Shown: piece after piece, positions 36,090-47,039 of the stretch
Layout of the letters: every line of letters begins with the position of its first letter
How positions within the stretch are numbered: position 1 is the first letter of the stretch
Source of the DNA: Liriodendron chinense
Lineage: Eukaryota; Streptophyta; Magnoliopsida; Magnoliales; Magnoliaceae
Assembly (NCBI GenBank): GCA_003013855.2
Contig: PVNU02003892.1
Span: forward strand, 1,984,001-2,048,000
Direction: 5' to 3'
DNA: 64,000 nt
Notes under the pieces: generated by a model
Databases searched by the model: none
The model's input: the letters and a program-made list of their open reading frames with translations, nothing else
What the model was told of the DNA's origin: nothing
Made by a program: the position numbers and the translations under genes

Positions 36090-36515
36090 CCTTAGCATAG
36101 TTATAAGAAATTTCTAAAAATAAAGAAATTCTAAAACTCTAAAAATAAGAAAATATGACAAAAATCGGAATTACCAAAAATAGTAAATTTTCTCTAAAAT
36201 CCTGTTTTTGAACTGGAAGCGTACGTTTTATCACAAAATGGACTGACACAACCCATGTTGTGGGTCGGTTGACTCTAGATGGCCCATTTCAGTAATCATT
36301 GACAATTCATGCATCCTGTAACGATACCCGAATAAAAAGTTATAGTCGATTTATAGTTCGCACTTTAAATGACAATTTCTCCATTTCCATATTGAATTTC
36401 TTTGAATCAGATGCACCTGGGGCCCAATTATGTCATGCCCAACTAGGACTGGACCCAAATATGAAGGATTACTTCCGATTCTGTTTGGCCTTCTTGGTCA
36501 TCCACAATGAAATTC
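36090..36515 (-). repeat. 3' LTR (partial) of an old Ty3/gypsy element
   Basis: Aligns with 44890-45300: ATAAGNAATTTCTAAAAATA, GACCCA..GTGGGTC..GTTGAC, AAAAAGTTATNNTCGATTTAT, ACAATTTCTCC and GATTACTTNCGNTTCT occur in the same order in both. The AT-rich half found at 44575-44890 is absent, and the internal end (expected TACATCA) is deleted into the integrase tail. Confidence 0.75.
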
Positions 36516-36893
36516 TATGACATTTTCTTGCCTAGGGGAAAATCAACAATATAAGTGTTATCATTGATTTTCCTGAGGATTGGAACAAGGTTGATTTTCT
36601 TATTCCTCAGCTTGTTATATGTCACAGTCGAAAACTTTTCCTTGCATAGGTGAACCAACACGTTACCACCCACTTCAAACACCTTCTTATACTGATGTCT
36701 ATCAGTCTCTTCCTTGTACTTGGCATTAGACACTTGTAATTTTTTTTTCATATTGGCGTGCATAGTCGCTATCTGGTCCAACATATTTTCTGCCACAACA
36801 CTCATAATCGGTAACTTAGGCAAAGGGACCAGGTTAAGTGTATGTTTGGGAACATGACCATATATAACCTTGAATGGGGACGTGTTGGTGGAT
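36515..36893 (-). pseudogene. Old Ty3/gypsy integrase C-terminal fragment
   Basis: Minus-strand reading gives STNTSPFKVIYGHVPKHTL, LVPLPKLPIMSVVAENMLD, a basic helix region and INDNTYIVDFP, all collinear with the integrase end of the better preserved element at 51570-52220. It is interrupted at 36893 by the LTR element that follows; the piece just upstream (LSQVEFTFN) lies across that insertion at about 43680-43715. The tail with the DLYEYHE-type end is deleted. Confidence 0.85.
36889..36893 (+). repeat. Target-site duplication TGGAT (left)
   Basis: TGGAT before the LTR start at 36894 is repeated perfectly at 43671-43675 after the 3' LTR. This defines one intact insertion event. Confidence 0.95.
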
Positions 36894-38832
36894 TGTTGAA
36901 CCTCCAATTTATACATTACATTGCCCACTACATGACATGGTATGCATGGTTTTCATGATTAAAAGGCCCACCTAATGCATGTTTTGTGATTGTAGGGATG
37001 AGAGCGGACTTCACTCAATTAGAGACCAAAAAGGGGCCATTTGGAGCCTTTGATGAAGGCCCAAGGTGGACCAAAGAAAGAAGAAAGCAAAGAGAGAGGA
37101 AGGAGAGAAGAAAAGAAAGAAGAAAAACAAGCAAAACTGGGTCCGACCGGTCAAGACCGGTCGGCCAAGAAGGCCCGACCGGTCATGACCGGTCGGATGC
37201 ACTCCCTGGAGCAAGGACAGATTTGTCCGACCGGTCATGACCGGTCGGCCAGCCCTGTCCGACCAGTCGTGACCGGTCGGCCATGCAAAGTTCAACTTCC
37301 AGATTGCATACAGCAGGCCATTCCCGTTTCTGGTTTTTCGGACCACTTTTATGAAGCCATCTTAATGATATTTGGAAATCCAACACATTCATGTCGAAGA
37401 GGAAGCTCGACGCCGAACTAACCCAAGTAGGTTTCGTGTCGATCGGAGCTACTGGATTGACCGTGGTGGCCAAAACAATACGAACTGTCCAGAAAGTTCC
37501 AGATTTCGCTGTTCAACTCTGGGCCGATCCAGAGGACTCATCATTGATGATATGAAGAATCTACTTGACATATTTAGGCACATCATATATGAATAACCAC
37601 AAAAGTTTCAGATCAAAAGGATGTGTGGTTTGATCGTACCGGTTGAAGAAAGATGGACCATCCAGAAATATCCAACTGCGCAGAGTTTATAAAAGGGCTG
37701 AGTGTTCTAATTTTTGGACCATATTCTGGGGTTGTTTTGGACAATCTAATCCATCCATCATGTAGAGGAGGAAGTTTTCTACCAATGTTCAAAATTTGAG
37801 ATCAATCCGACCTCTGTACACTCCGGGGCGTTGAAAGCAAGATGACTGGTTCTGAAGGTACCCAAAGTGCGCGATTTTGAGAGGCGGTCGGTGATGTGAT
37901 TGGTGGGCCCATTCAGAAGATAATCTTGGAAATCTAAATCATCTATGAGGAAGATCACATTACAAGGAAGCTACAAACCAAATTTGAAGGTAATCCGACC
38001 ATTGGTTAAGCCGTACCAGGCGAAACAAATTCTGCTATGTTGCTGTACTATTGCTGCACTATAAAAGGAGGTGCTCTCTTCTATTCCAAATCAAGCAAGG
38101 ACGTGGGAAGCAAGGAGTTCAAGTCCTAGGAGGCTACCTAGCCTCCTCCAGCTAGTTTTTCTTCCTTTTCTTAGTTCTAGTTCTAGTTTTAATATGTTTT
38201 TCCTTAGCTAACCTCTTAGCTAGAGCTAGAGGTGAAATTTGTAGTTGGTTCCAATGCTTTAATTCTTTTATTTCAAGTACCATTTTCTTAATTTTGGATT
38301 TTGAAGTTCTAGTTTGAATAAAGTTTGGTTTTTTAGAAGTTTTGTGAGAGTTTGTGTGCTCCGGACATGAGTTCCTTGCAATTCTCTGAGATTACCATGA
38401 TTGGGTTGTTTGAATTTGAATTGTAGTAACCCTTGAGCATGCCATAGTCCATAGGCATGGCTGTTACTCCGAAGGCTACAAGTTCAAGTTCTATGTGCTT
38501 CATTAGAACTAGAAATCTAATTTCCAGATTTAAGTGGGATTGTTGTGCTTAAATGTTATATCTTCCAATTAGATGAGAGATAGGACTTTGATTCTAATTG
38601 TGTTGTACTTGGATGAATGGATTGACATTGGACTACTACAAGTGGATCCTTGATGCTCTAGTTCTTCTTAATTTCAGATTTTCCTATTTCATGTGAAAAA
38701 CTACTTTCTTAAACTTCTTAGATTCTAGTTATTAGAGTAGTTGGAATTGTTTACTTCTTTCCCTGTGGATCGACCTCGGTCTTACCGAGATTTATTACTA
38801 CATCGCAGCCTTACACTTGAGGCGAGCGAACA
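36894..38832 (+). repeat. 5' LTR of the non-autonomous element
   Basis: U3 carries four dyads with arms CCGACCGGTC and GACCGGTCGG 2 bp apart (37143-37164, 37175-37196, 37227-37248, 37259-37280; the last with one arm change). TATA boxes: TATAAAAG at 38060-38067, and a second TATAAAAG near 37690. An R/U5 region with CTAGTTCTAGTTTTAATATG follows. The LTR ends CA at 38831-38832. Confidence 0.93.
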
Positions 38833-38839
38833 AGTTTTT

Positions 38840-38856
38840 TGGCGCCGTTACCGGGG
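38840..38856 (+). other. Primer binding site, Asp tRNA
   Basis: TGGCGCCGTTACCGGGG, 7 bp after the LTR, is complementary to the 3' end of plant tRNA-Asp(GTC) with one mismatch (TTACC where TTGCC is expected). Confidence 0.85.
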
Positions 38857-39103
38857 AAAAAGTTAAACAGTTTTAATTGTTCTAGTAGCTATAGAGTAAT
38901 CTTAGTTAGGTAGGATTTTCAGTTTTTATAGAAGTAGATTTTCTGATTTTTTTTTTTTTTTTAGATTACTAACAAATTTTTTTGATTTTGTAGGACATTG
39001 TTGCTGACATAGATCTCACTCTATTGGGTAACACTCCCCATCTCCCTTCTTTTTGTTCTTTTTTTTTATATTAGGGTAGTTTTCAATTTCTTAAAATTTC
39101 ATC

Positions 39104-40641
39104 ATGTATGATTGGACGAATGGTGCATATAAGCATCTTTTGGAAGATGAGATGTCAGACCATGAAATTGAAACTCTTTATGATTGGAACCATTATAAGT
39201 ATAAGTATTTTTCTAAGACTCAATCTACTTCTAATACTTCCCCACGTAAGACGATACGTGATTACATTAATGAAAACAATACACATATTGAGGCACAACG
39301 TAAGACAATGGGAGAGTATCGGAAAGCCCAACATATGACATGCATAATCCAAATTGGTGGGGGCATCAAAATTTCAACTTGGAAGATGAGCCAACCATGG
39401 ATGCCAACAACTATCCTCAAGAGTTTCTTTCTCATGAGCCGCAACCGACACGAACTCTTGAGGATGTGCTGCGAGAGTTTATGGAAATAACTGAGCAATG
39501 CATACAAAACCTCTCGCCATCTCAAAATCCTAAACCCAACATTAGGAACACCAAATCATTCCCCAACAATGAGAAGGATGAGGCTATCCAAGCCCAACCC
39601 TCTTCTGATTTAATGACTAAACTTTTAAGGGATGTAGATCTCAGTGATCCCACCATTACTATTGATTATGGTAAATCAACTATCTCTTTTAGCTATTCCG
39701 ATTTGAATGATGAAGAGATTTCAAGGACGGTTGACGAACCCGAGGAATCTACAAAATTTGAAAGTGATAGTTTGATTACCTACAATGAGGGTTTGAAAGA
39801 TGATTGTGAATCTATGGTTTCTTTTTCCAATGGGCATAATGATTATGAGTCTTTAGAGGATATGCATGCTAGAGAGATGGTCGAAGTCGATCTTTTTGAG
39901 TCCTTCCACCAACAACACATGCCAAATTCTAGTGGGGTGGACCTCCCGTTGATTGAAAATTCTGTTCCTTTGGATGATGAGGTGGCACAATTTGAAATTT
40001 TCAAAAATCAACCAATGTTAGATGATGTGCTTACCACTGAATCTGAAGAATTCTCTTTGGAAGACCTCCTCTCTATAGAGGAGGAATTCCTTACCATTGA
40101 AACAGAATTTCTTCAATCATTAAGGGAGGATGAGGACCCTTCATCTGACTATCTCGATTTCCTAGAGGAATGCTTGGCCCAATCTTATGATCTTGATGAT
40201 GAGATGATTAAGGAGTTGGACATTTTGTTAGACACGGTGCCGGTGCCTGAAGAACACCTTCCCACTGATTTACACTCTTTACCATTGTTTGTGGAAGCAC
40301 CGTACAATTCTGAAATTGTGGAGGAGACAACTTTAACCAATGAAAACTTGATGAGTGTCTCTCCACCATCATGGGTCCTTCAGCCCATTGAAAATTCTGA
40401 TTGGGAGGACCCATTTTTAATCAATCATAACCCAAATCAGAATTTGAGGAGATATCTTTTTGCTGCTCTTATCTCCTCCTTTTATGCATGTGGTGCACAG
40501 TACGATTGGACTTCAATGATAAGAAGCACACATGTTTACTGTAGAGCAGGACTTTGGATGGTCCTCATGAGAAATTTATTGAAATTCATGAAGATCCTGC
40601 TCAACTTTGATCATGTAGTTGATCGGACTAATCAAAGGTAG
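39104..40641 (+). CDS. Acidic gag-like protein of the non-autonomous element, one frameshift
   Basis: Two overlapping frames. The first opens at ATG 39104 (MYDWTNGAYKHLLEDEM) and reads sensibly to about 39338 (YRKAQH). The sense then passes to the frame of ATG 39340, open for 433 residues to the stop at 40639-40641; a small indel near 39335 links them. The second frame begins with NPNWWGHQNF, a tryptophan/asparagine-rich motif like one I associate with Athila/Tat gag. It then becomes strongly acidic (many E, D, S and L; leucine/glutamate-rich helices around residues 210-290). The last 65 residues are more basic and aromatic. No zinc knuckle, protease or polymerase motif is present. Length and lack of stops suggest it decayed recently or is still maintained. 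Function unknown. Confidence 0.6.
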
Positions 40642-40823
40642 GTAGGTAGGTTAGGATTTATTTTTCTGCAATTAGGATTGAATAAGTCTCATCGAGACAA
40701 TGGAAGATGCTAGAATTGATCAACTTGCTATCTCAGGTACTATTGTTCTCACTCTCTCACATTTTACCATTGCTCTCATGTTCATGCTAATTGCATATCT
40801 TTTTACATTGAGGACAATACAAG

Positions 40824-40844
40824 ATTTGGTTGGGGGGTGACATG
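40824..40844 (+). other. Internal polypurine-like tract
   Basis: GATTTGGTTGGGGGGTGACA resembles the tract directly before the 3' LTR (GGTTGGGGGGTG at 41746-41757). It may be a second (central) plus-strand primer or a relic of an earlier junction. Confidence 0.45.
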
Positions 40845-41745
40845 ATTCCTCATCTAGCATGTTGCAACATTTCGAGCCTCACATGCGCAAATTTTTTCGA
40901 ATTTTCTAAAATTTCAAAACTCTTTTAGAAAACCTTATTTCCATGCATTCGAGATGATATGAGTATAAGAAAAGGAGATACGAAGTGTGTGATGTTGTAA
41001 GTCTTGAATTTCTCCCAACATAATGGTTTTATATGTTACTTCCCCTATTGTTGTGATTGATAGAAAATTTGAACACCTTCACACCAAGTTCACATTACAC
41101 GATTTTCATGAGTTGAAAGGTTTATGTGATTTGTGGATTAGCTAGACTTTGATATAAAGGTGTTGAGAAACCAAGCCGGGGTATTTTGTCCATCCTTGTC
41201 CATGGGAAAATAATGAAAGATATGGATTTTTAAAAATCCTATCAAATTTTAAAAGAAAAAGGAAAGAAAGGATGAAATCGGGAATGAAGGAAAAATGGTG
41301 GAAAATTTCGAAAAGGGCTACCTATTACCAACCGGGGGATGGTCGAACCGTAACCAAAGCCGGAAATGGGACGTAGTGTGAAAGCCGTCGGAAGGACGGT
41401 AAGGCAAATTCCTGTCATAGGCTTGTTGTTGCTCTGTGCACCTTAAAATCCTTGGTTTACTTCATCTATGAAGAAGATGATCCCAGAAACTCATGAGATG
41501 AACTTTCACTATGCACACTAGGTTGAATTTGTTCGAGTTCTTCTATTTATCAATCAATTAGCGGGAATTTCATGTAGACACTTATTATGTTTTGAAAGTC
41601 CAAGATTTCAGCTTCTATCACCTAATTTCTCCAAATTTTATACTTGTATATCTTGGAATGGATAGAAACATGGTTTCTGAAAGAGAGTTGGGTTTGGAAG
41701 TTTGAACTTATTCACGCATGTTTTGCTCGGGACTATCAAAAAGCT

Positions 41746-41757
41746 GGTTGGGGGGTG
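41746..41757 (+). other. Polypurine tract
   Basis: GGTTGGGGGGTG immediately before the 3' LTR start TGTTGAACC, in the position of the plus-strand primer. Confidence 0.7.
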
Positions 41758-43670
41758 TGTTGAACCTCCAATTTATACATTGCATTGCCCACTACATGAC
41801 ATGGTATGCATGGTTTTCATGATTAAAAGGCCCATCTAATGCATGTTTTGTGATTGTAGGGATGAGAGCGGACTTCACTCAATTAGAGACCAAAAAGGGG
41901 CCATTTGGAGCCTTTGATGAAGGCCCAAGGTGGACCAAAGAAAGAAGAAAGCAAAGAGAGAGGAAGGAGAGAAGAAAAGAAAGAAGAAAAACAAGCAAAA
42001 CTGGGTCCGACCGGTCAAGACCGGTCGGATGCACTCCCTGGAGCAAGGCCAGCTTTGTCCGACCGGTCATGACCGGTCAGCCAGCCCTCCCTGTCCGACC
42101 GGTCGTGACCGGTCGGCCATGCAAAGTTCAACTTCCAGATTGCATACAGCAGGCCATTCCCGTTTCTGGTTTTTCGGACCACTTTTATGAAGCCATCTTA
42201 ATGATATTTGGAAATCCAACACATTCATGTCGAAGAGGAGCTCGACGCTGAACTAACCCAAGTGGTTTCGTGTCGATCGGAGCTACGGATTGACCGTGGT
42301 GGCCAAAACAATACGAACTATCCAGAAAGTTCCAGATTTCGCTGTTCAACTCTGGGCCGGTCCAAAGGACTCATCATTGATGATATGAAGAATCTACTTT
42401 GACCATATTTTAGAGCACATCCATATATGAATAACCACAAAAGTTTCAGATCAAAAGGATGTGTGGTTTGATCGTACCGGTTGAAGAAAGATGGACCATC
42501 CAGAAATATCCAACTGCGCAGAGTTTATAAAAGGGCTGAGTGTTCTAATTTTCGGACCATATTCTGGGATTGTTTTGTACAATCTAATCCATCCATCATG
42601 TAGAGTAGGAAGTTTTCTACCAATTTTCAAAATTTGAGATCAATCCGACCTCTGTACACTCTGGGGCGTTGAAAGCAAGATGACTGGTTCTGAAGGTACC
42701 CAAAGTGCGCGATTTTGAGAGGCGGTCGGTGATGTGATTGGTGGGCCCATTCAGATGATAATCTTGGAAATCTAAATCATCTATGAGGAAGATCACATTA
42801 CAAGGAAGCTACAAACCAAATTTGAAGGCAATCCGACCATTGGTTAAGCCGTACCAGGCGAAACAAATTCTTCTATGTTGTTGTACTATTGCTGCACTAT
42901 AAAAGGAGGTGCTCTCTTCTATTCCAAATCAAGCAAGGACGTGGGAAGCAAGGAGTTCAAGTCCCAGGAGGCTACCTAGCCTCCTCCAGCTAGTTTTTCT
43001 TCCTTTTCTTAGTTCTAGTTCTAGTTTTAATATGTTTTTCCTTAGCTAACCTCTTAGCTAGAGCTAGAGGTGAAATTTGTAGTTGGTTCCAATGCTTTAA
43101 TTCTTTTATTTCAAGTACCCTTTTCTTAATTTTGGATTTTGAAATTCTAGTTTGAATAAAGTTTGGTTTTTTAGAAGTTTTGTGAGAGTTTGTGTGCTCC
43201 GGACATGAGTTCCTTGCAATTCTCTGAGATTACCATGATTGGGTTGTTTGAATTTGAATTGTAGTAACCCTTGAGCATGCCATAGTCCATAGGCATGGCT
43301 GTTACTCCGAAGGCTACAAGTTCAAGTTCTATGTGCTTCATTAGAACTAGAAATCTGATTTCCAGATTTAAGTAGGATTGTTGTGCTTAAATGTTATATC
43401 TTCCAATTAGATGAGAGATAGGACTTTGATTCTAATTGTGTTGTACTTGGATGAATGGATTGGCATTGGACTACTACAAGTGGATCCTTGATGCTCTAGT
43501 TCTTCTTAATTTCAGATTTTCCTATTTCATGTGAAAAACTACTTTCTTAAACTTCTTAGATTCTAGTTATTAGAGTAGTTGGAATTGTTTACTTCTTTCC
43601 CTGTGGATCGACCTCGGTCTTACCGAGATTTATTACTACATCGCAGCCTTACACTTGAGGCGAGCGAACA
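41758..43670 (+). repeat. 3' LTR of the non-autonomous element
   Basis: Nearly identical to the 5' LTR, with three instead of four U3 dyads (42007-42028, 42059-42080, 42095-42116). One 32-bp unit, equal to 37165-37196, is missing. TATAAAAG at 42898-42905. Ends GCGAACA at 43664-43670, followed by the duplicated TGGAT. Confidence 0.93.
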
Positions 43671-44330
43671 TGGATCGATTCTACATATATTAAAGGTGAA
43701 TTCCACCTGAGAAAGAATAATATCTGGCATGGGGGGCAATTCGTCGGGAAGTTCATTGGGAATAATTTCATCGGATTCCTACAATACCGGTTTCAACTTT
43801 TCTGGGATGTCCATTAATTCTACTTCTTTTTCTTTTACAACTAATGCATTAATCTCCACCGTCTCCTCTGATTCTTTGACAATCGCTAAGATGTTTGTGA
43901 GTTCTACTTCTTTTTTCTTTTCAACTAATACATTGGTGTTTGTGACAAGTTTCCATATCGACCATGTTAGATATTACTTCATTCTTATAACTTTACCAAT
44001 GGAGAAGGGAATATGACATTACTCAGTTACCTTTATTTTGTTGACCTCCTTAATTCATCCAATTGTGTACGGAGTGGGGTGTTTTTTCTGTATTTAGATG
44101 CAGCTTTTTCATTATTGTCCTTTGACACGAGATTCTTGCTGCTCTTGGCATCTATGATCACATCACAGACCCTTTGGTTCACAGTACACCTCGTTCAAAA
44201 GATGTTGTGTCAGTGTACATCTAACTCCTCCTTTGGCTTGTACAACAGTGTACTCACGATCAGAGTAGTAGCACCACAATTATTGGGTGGTGGTCTGCTA
44301 TTCACTACTAGTGTCGCACCATGAACATGC
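43671..44330 (-). pseudogene. Old Ty3/gypsy protease region joined to integrase tail by internal deletion
   Basis: On the minus strand: a protease-like stretch at about 44040-44190, where the active-site D-S-G has become D-A-K (CDVIIDAKSSKN), is collinear with 54660-54790. Next come the spacer with NELPDELPPMPDI (about 43725-43760) and then, directly, ILSQVEFTFN (about 43690-43720), which belongs to the integrase C-terminal part. RT, RNase H and the integrase core are missing. The rest of the integrase tail continues at 36893 on the other side of the inserted element. Many stops; clearly dead. Confidence 0.75.
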
Positions 44331-44561
44331 ATGATGATCGTAAGCTCCATCACCAATCTCATATTGCTCATTATTATGAAGGTATTTTTTTCTTAAAGCT
44401 TTCGTCAAATGGTCGATCACCTCCTCCAGTTCTTGTATAGCTCACAGATTCTTTCATTAGAAAGCTACAAACGTCGCTATTATGATAGGATTGTTACCTA
44501 GAGTACAGTAGTTTGTTGCTCAAACCATTGTTAGAAGACATCGAACTGAGGAAAAACCTTA

Positions 44562-44572
44562 CTCTGATACCA
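44562..44572 (-). other. Primer binding site (initiator-Met) of the old gypsy element
   Basis: The + strand CTCTGATACCA is TGGTATCAGAG on the minus strand, 2 bp from the LTR edge at 44575. Same signal and spacing type as at 56158-56168. Confidence 0.85.
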
Positions 44573-44574
44573 AC

Positions 44575-45337
44575 TAACGTAGGAAGAGCGTAAAAAGGTG
44601 ACGTGGAAGATTATCGTCTTCCTCAAGCGATTAAAACCTTAAATTCACAAGGTAATTCTTGAATCCACAAAAAATAATAAGAGAAAAAAATTAAATATTT
44701 TATTGAATAATGTTTAATGTATATAATTTCTCAATTATACCACTAACAAAGAAAAAAATATACCATAATTCAAAATTATTCAGAATAGTAAAATTACAAT
44801 CCTAATAGAAGTTACCCAAAATAATAAAACTCATTTAAAGCCTAATTTTTCAAAAATAGAAAGTCTAGATAAACCTTAATAGAAGAGTTCTAGCATGATT
44901 ATAAGCAATTTCTAAAAATAAAAAAATCTTAAAACTTTAAAAATAAGAAAATATGACAAAAATTAAGATGATTAAAAATAATAAAATTTTCTTAAAATCT
45001 CATTTTTAAGTTGGAAGCATGCATTTTCTCATGAAATGGACTGAGGCGACCCACCCTGTGGGTCTGTTGACCCGAATGCCCATATAGTAAAGATTAATAG
45101 GTCTTGTGTCCCATAACAATACCCAGAAAAAAAGTTATGATCGATTTATGGTTTAAACTTCAAACGACAATTTCTCCCTATCCGAATTAAATTTCTTTGA
45201 ATCGAATACGTCTAGGGCCTAATTACATCATGCCCTACGTAGGACTTGGCCTAGATATGACGGATTACTTTCGCTTCTATTTGGCCTTCTTTTGGTCTAG
45301 CCATGTTAGAAATATATTTGTGTCACGTCCTACATCA
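44575..45337 (-). repeat. 5' LTR of the old Ty3/gypsy element (763 bp)
   Basis: The + strand runs from TAACGTAGGAAGAG (equivalent of TGACGTAGGGAGG in the CRM-like LTR, the terminal G now A) to CACGTCCTACATCA at 45324-45337. The right half aligns with the partial LTR at 36090-36515. It shares the same end motifs as the LTRs at 50971 and 56170 but is much diverged, so it is an older or different subfamily. Confidence 0.8.
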
Positions 45338-47039
45338 TTATTAGAAATATATAGTTAAATTATAAGTTAATAAATAATTAATTTTTAGAAAATATTTATA
45401 CAATAAAGTCCTTTAGCTATTACTAATTTTCAAGTTAATATCTAACCAATATCACAATAAAAACATGATATTATATAATTTATGAATTTTGAAAATCTCG
45501 CGATAATATTATTTAGCTACACACAGAATTGTGATTTATACAAAATGCGATTATAATCATCCTAGGTAATTAAATTAGGATTTTATATTTTATTTATTTA
45601 ATTATATATTGTACTATTCCGAATAATTTACAATTTAGTCAAATTATAACTCGTAATCAGGGTAATGAGATCCGAATAATCATTTTCACTAGTTGCGAAT
45701 AGACCCTTGTGAACTTAACTAATTTGAACCCTAATCATCATGCCCATGAAATCTCGCCGCCTAGTTTATTCCAGAAATGTCTGGATTATCCAAACAAGTT
45801 CTCAACCACTTGTTAGTGGGTCACTAAACCCGAAGCTAAGGAAAATCATCCGTCTTGGTTGGTTAGATGTCCATCGCGAGACGCTGAGCTAAGACTATGC
45901 ATTAAATCACTCAATTTGGAGTTGAGAAGGTGACACATGTAATGTGTGAACCTGCCCTGAATTTCTGAGAACTTAAGTTAATTTTGTCCATTCGAACTTA
46001 TGCGAAGTTGTGAAACTTGGGATCCTAATTCAAACATTTCCCCACAAGTATCCCTAAAGTCATGGTCCCAATCAATGATCGATAATCATTAAATGAACAC
46101 TGCATTATAACTATTGATCGTCGCATTCGAAATGTAAATAATCATATCCTTAGGTGGATCACTATTAGGTTCACCTATCCCATGGCCTAGATTGTCCCAT
46201 ACACCTTTTGGTAAACCTTAATAGAAAGAAATGACCTCTCATAGGGTTATATAACTAAAAACTAAGCTCTTAGGGCAATTTAGGCCACATTTGGAATTAT
46301 AGATAGAGCCCATTTGGGCATTTCTTCCCTGAATCCGAATTTGCTAGGGTTTGGGATAGAAAGAAAGAGAAATGGGGAGAAAGAGAAGGAGGAGAAGAGG
46401 AAAAGTGACGGTTAGTGCGCAGTGGGGGTTTGTTTTGGTGATTTGTTGTTCTTGCGGGCCTAATTACTCTAACTGAACCGCCGTTTCCTCCGTCGAATCC
46501 ACCTCTAGTCACGATCAAAGGTAAGAAATGCTTCATACTTTTTTATTAAGCCACCTAGTGATAGGTTTTATGAATCTTACATGAGTCCTATTACATTTGG
46601 TTAGAAAATTAATATTTTTTTTTCAAATTTTTGGCACCATGGCCACATCCGAATCGAGGAATTTTGACTCTAAGGTAAAGATCTACCTTCAAGGTTCTTC
46701 TCAACAAATTTTAATTAATAATTACTTGAATTTGTTGAATTTCATTATAGTATAAATGCTAGAATTACTTTAATATTATAATCAATATATTAATTATTGA
46801 TGAGTGGATAACATATTCGATGAAATGTCTCTGTTGTTGGTTGGTTGATAACATGCTCGATGAAATGCCTGAATGGTATGTATTTATAATATTAGAATGC
46901 ATCCATGCTTGTGATTGTGAGAAGATAACATTGAGTACCCTTGGGCGAGGTTTGAAATATGGTTCTCTCTCCCCCTCGTTATCCGAATCCATCGATTCTT
47001 ATTCCCCCATTCATTTATTTGACTTTTGCTAAGCTGTGC
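45338..47039. other. AT-rich sequence, no gene recognised
   Basis: Very AT-rich to about 46100. It then becomes a stretch with GCTAGGGTTTGGGATAG, purine runs of GAGAAAG (46360-46405) and short frames only. It could be an old LTR or a promoter/5' region, but nothing supports a choice. Confidence 0.3.

Larger units (their letters stand above)
36894..43670 (+). mobile_element. Complete non-autonomous LTR retrotransposon (6777 bp), Athila/Tat-like signals
   Basis: Two LTRs (1939 and 1913 bp) start TGTTGAACC and end GCGAACA, with a perfect 5-bp target duplication. A tRNA-Asp primer site follows the 5' LTR and a polypurine tract precedes the 3' LTR. The 2.9-kb interior has no protease, RT or integrase, only an acidic gag-like frame. 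Long LTRs plus an Asp primer are typical of the Athila/Tat branch of Ty3/gypsy, so this is probably a deletion derivative mobilised by such an element. It is inserted in the integrase of the older gypsy element (opposite strand). A third LTR of the family is at 1-1309. Confidence 0.92.

Noticed and set aside
37011..37473. Several 80-126 codon frames on both strands around the GACCGGTC repeats
   Set aside because: All lie in LTR U3 sequence with dyad repeats; the open frames come from the repeats and are not conserved between the two LTRs.
43729..44324. Two overlapping + strand frames of 95 and 103 codons with Ser/Phe-rich products
   Set aside because: They are antisense to the protease region of the old gypsy element; the minus-strand sense is homologous to 54500-54790.
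46297..46536. Minus-strand 79-codon frame rich in Ser/Pro/Arg
   Set aside because: Arises from a GAGAAAG purine tract; no homology recognised and no splice or promoter context.
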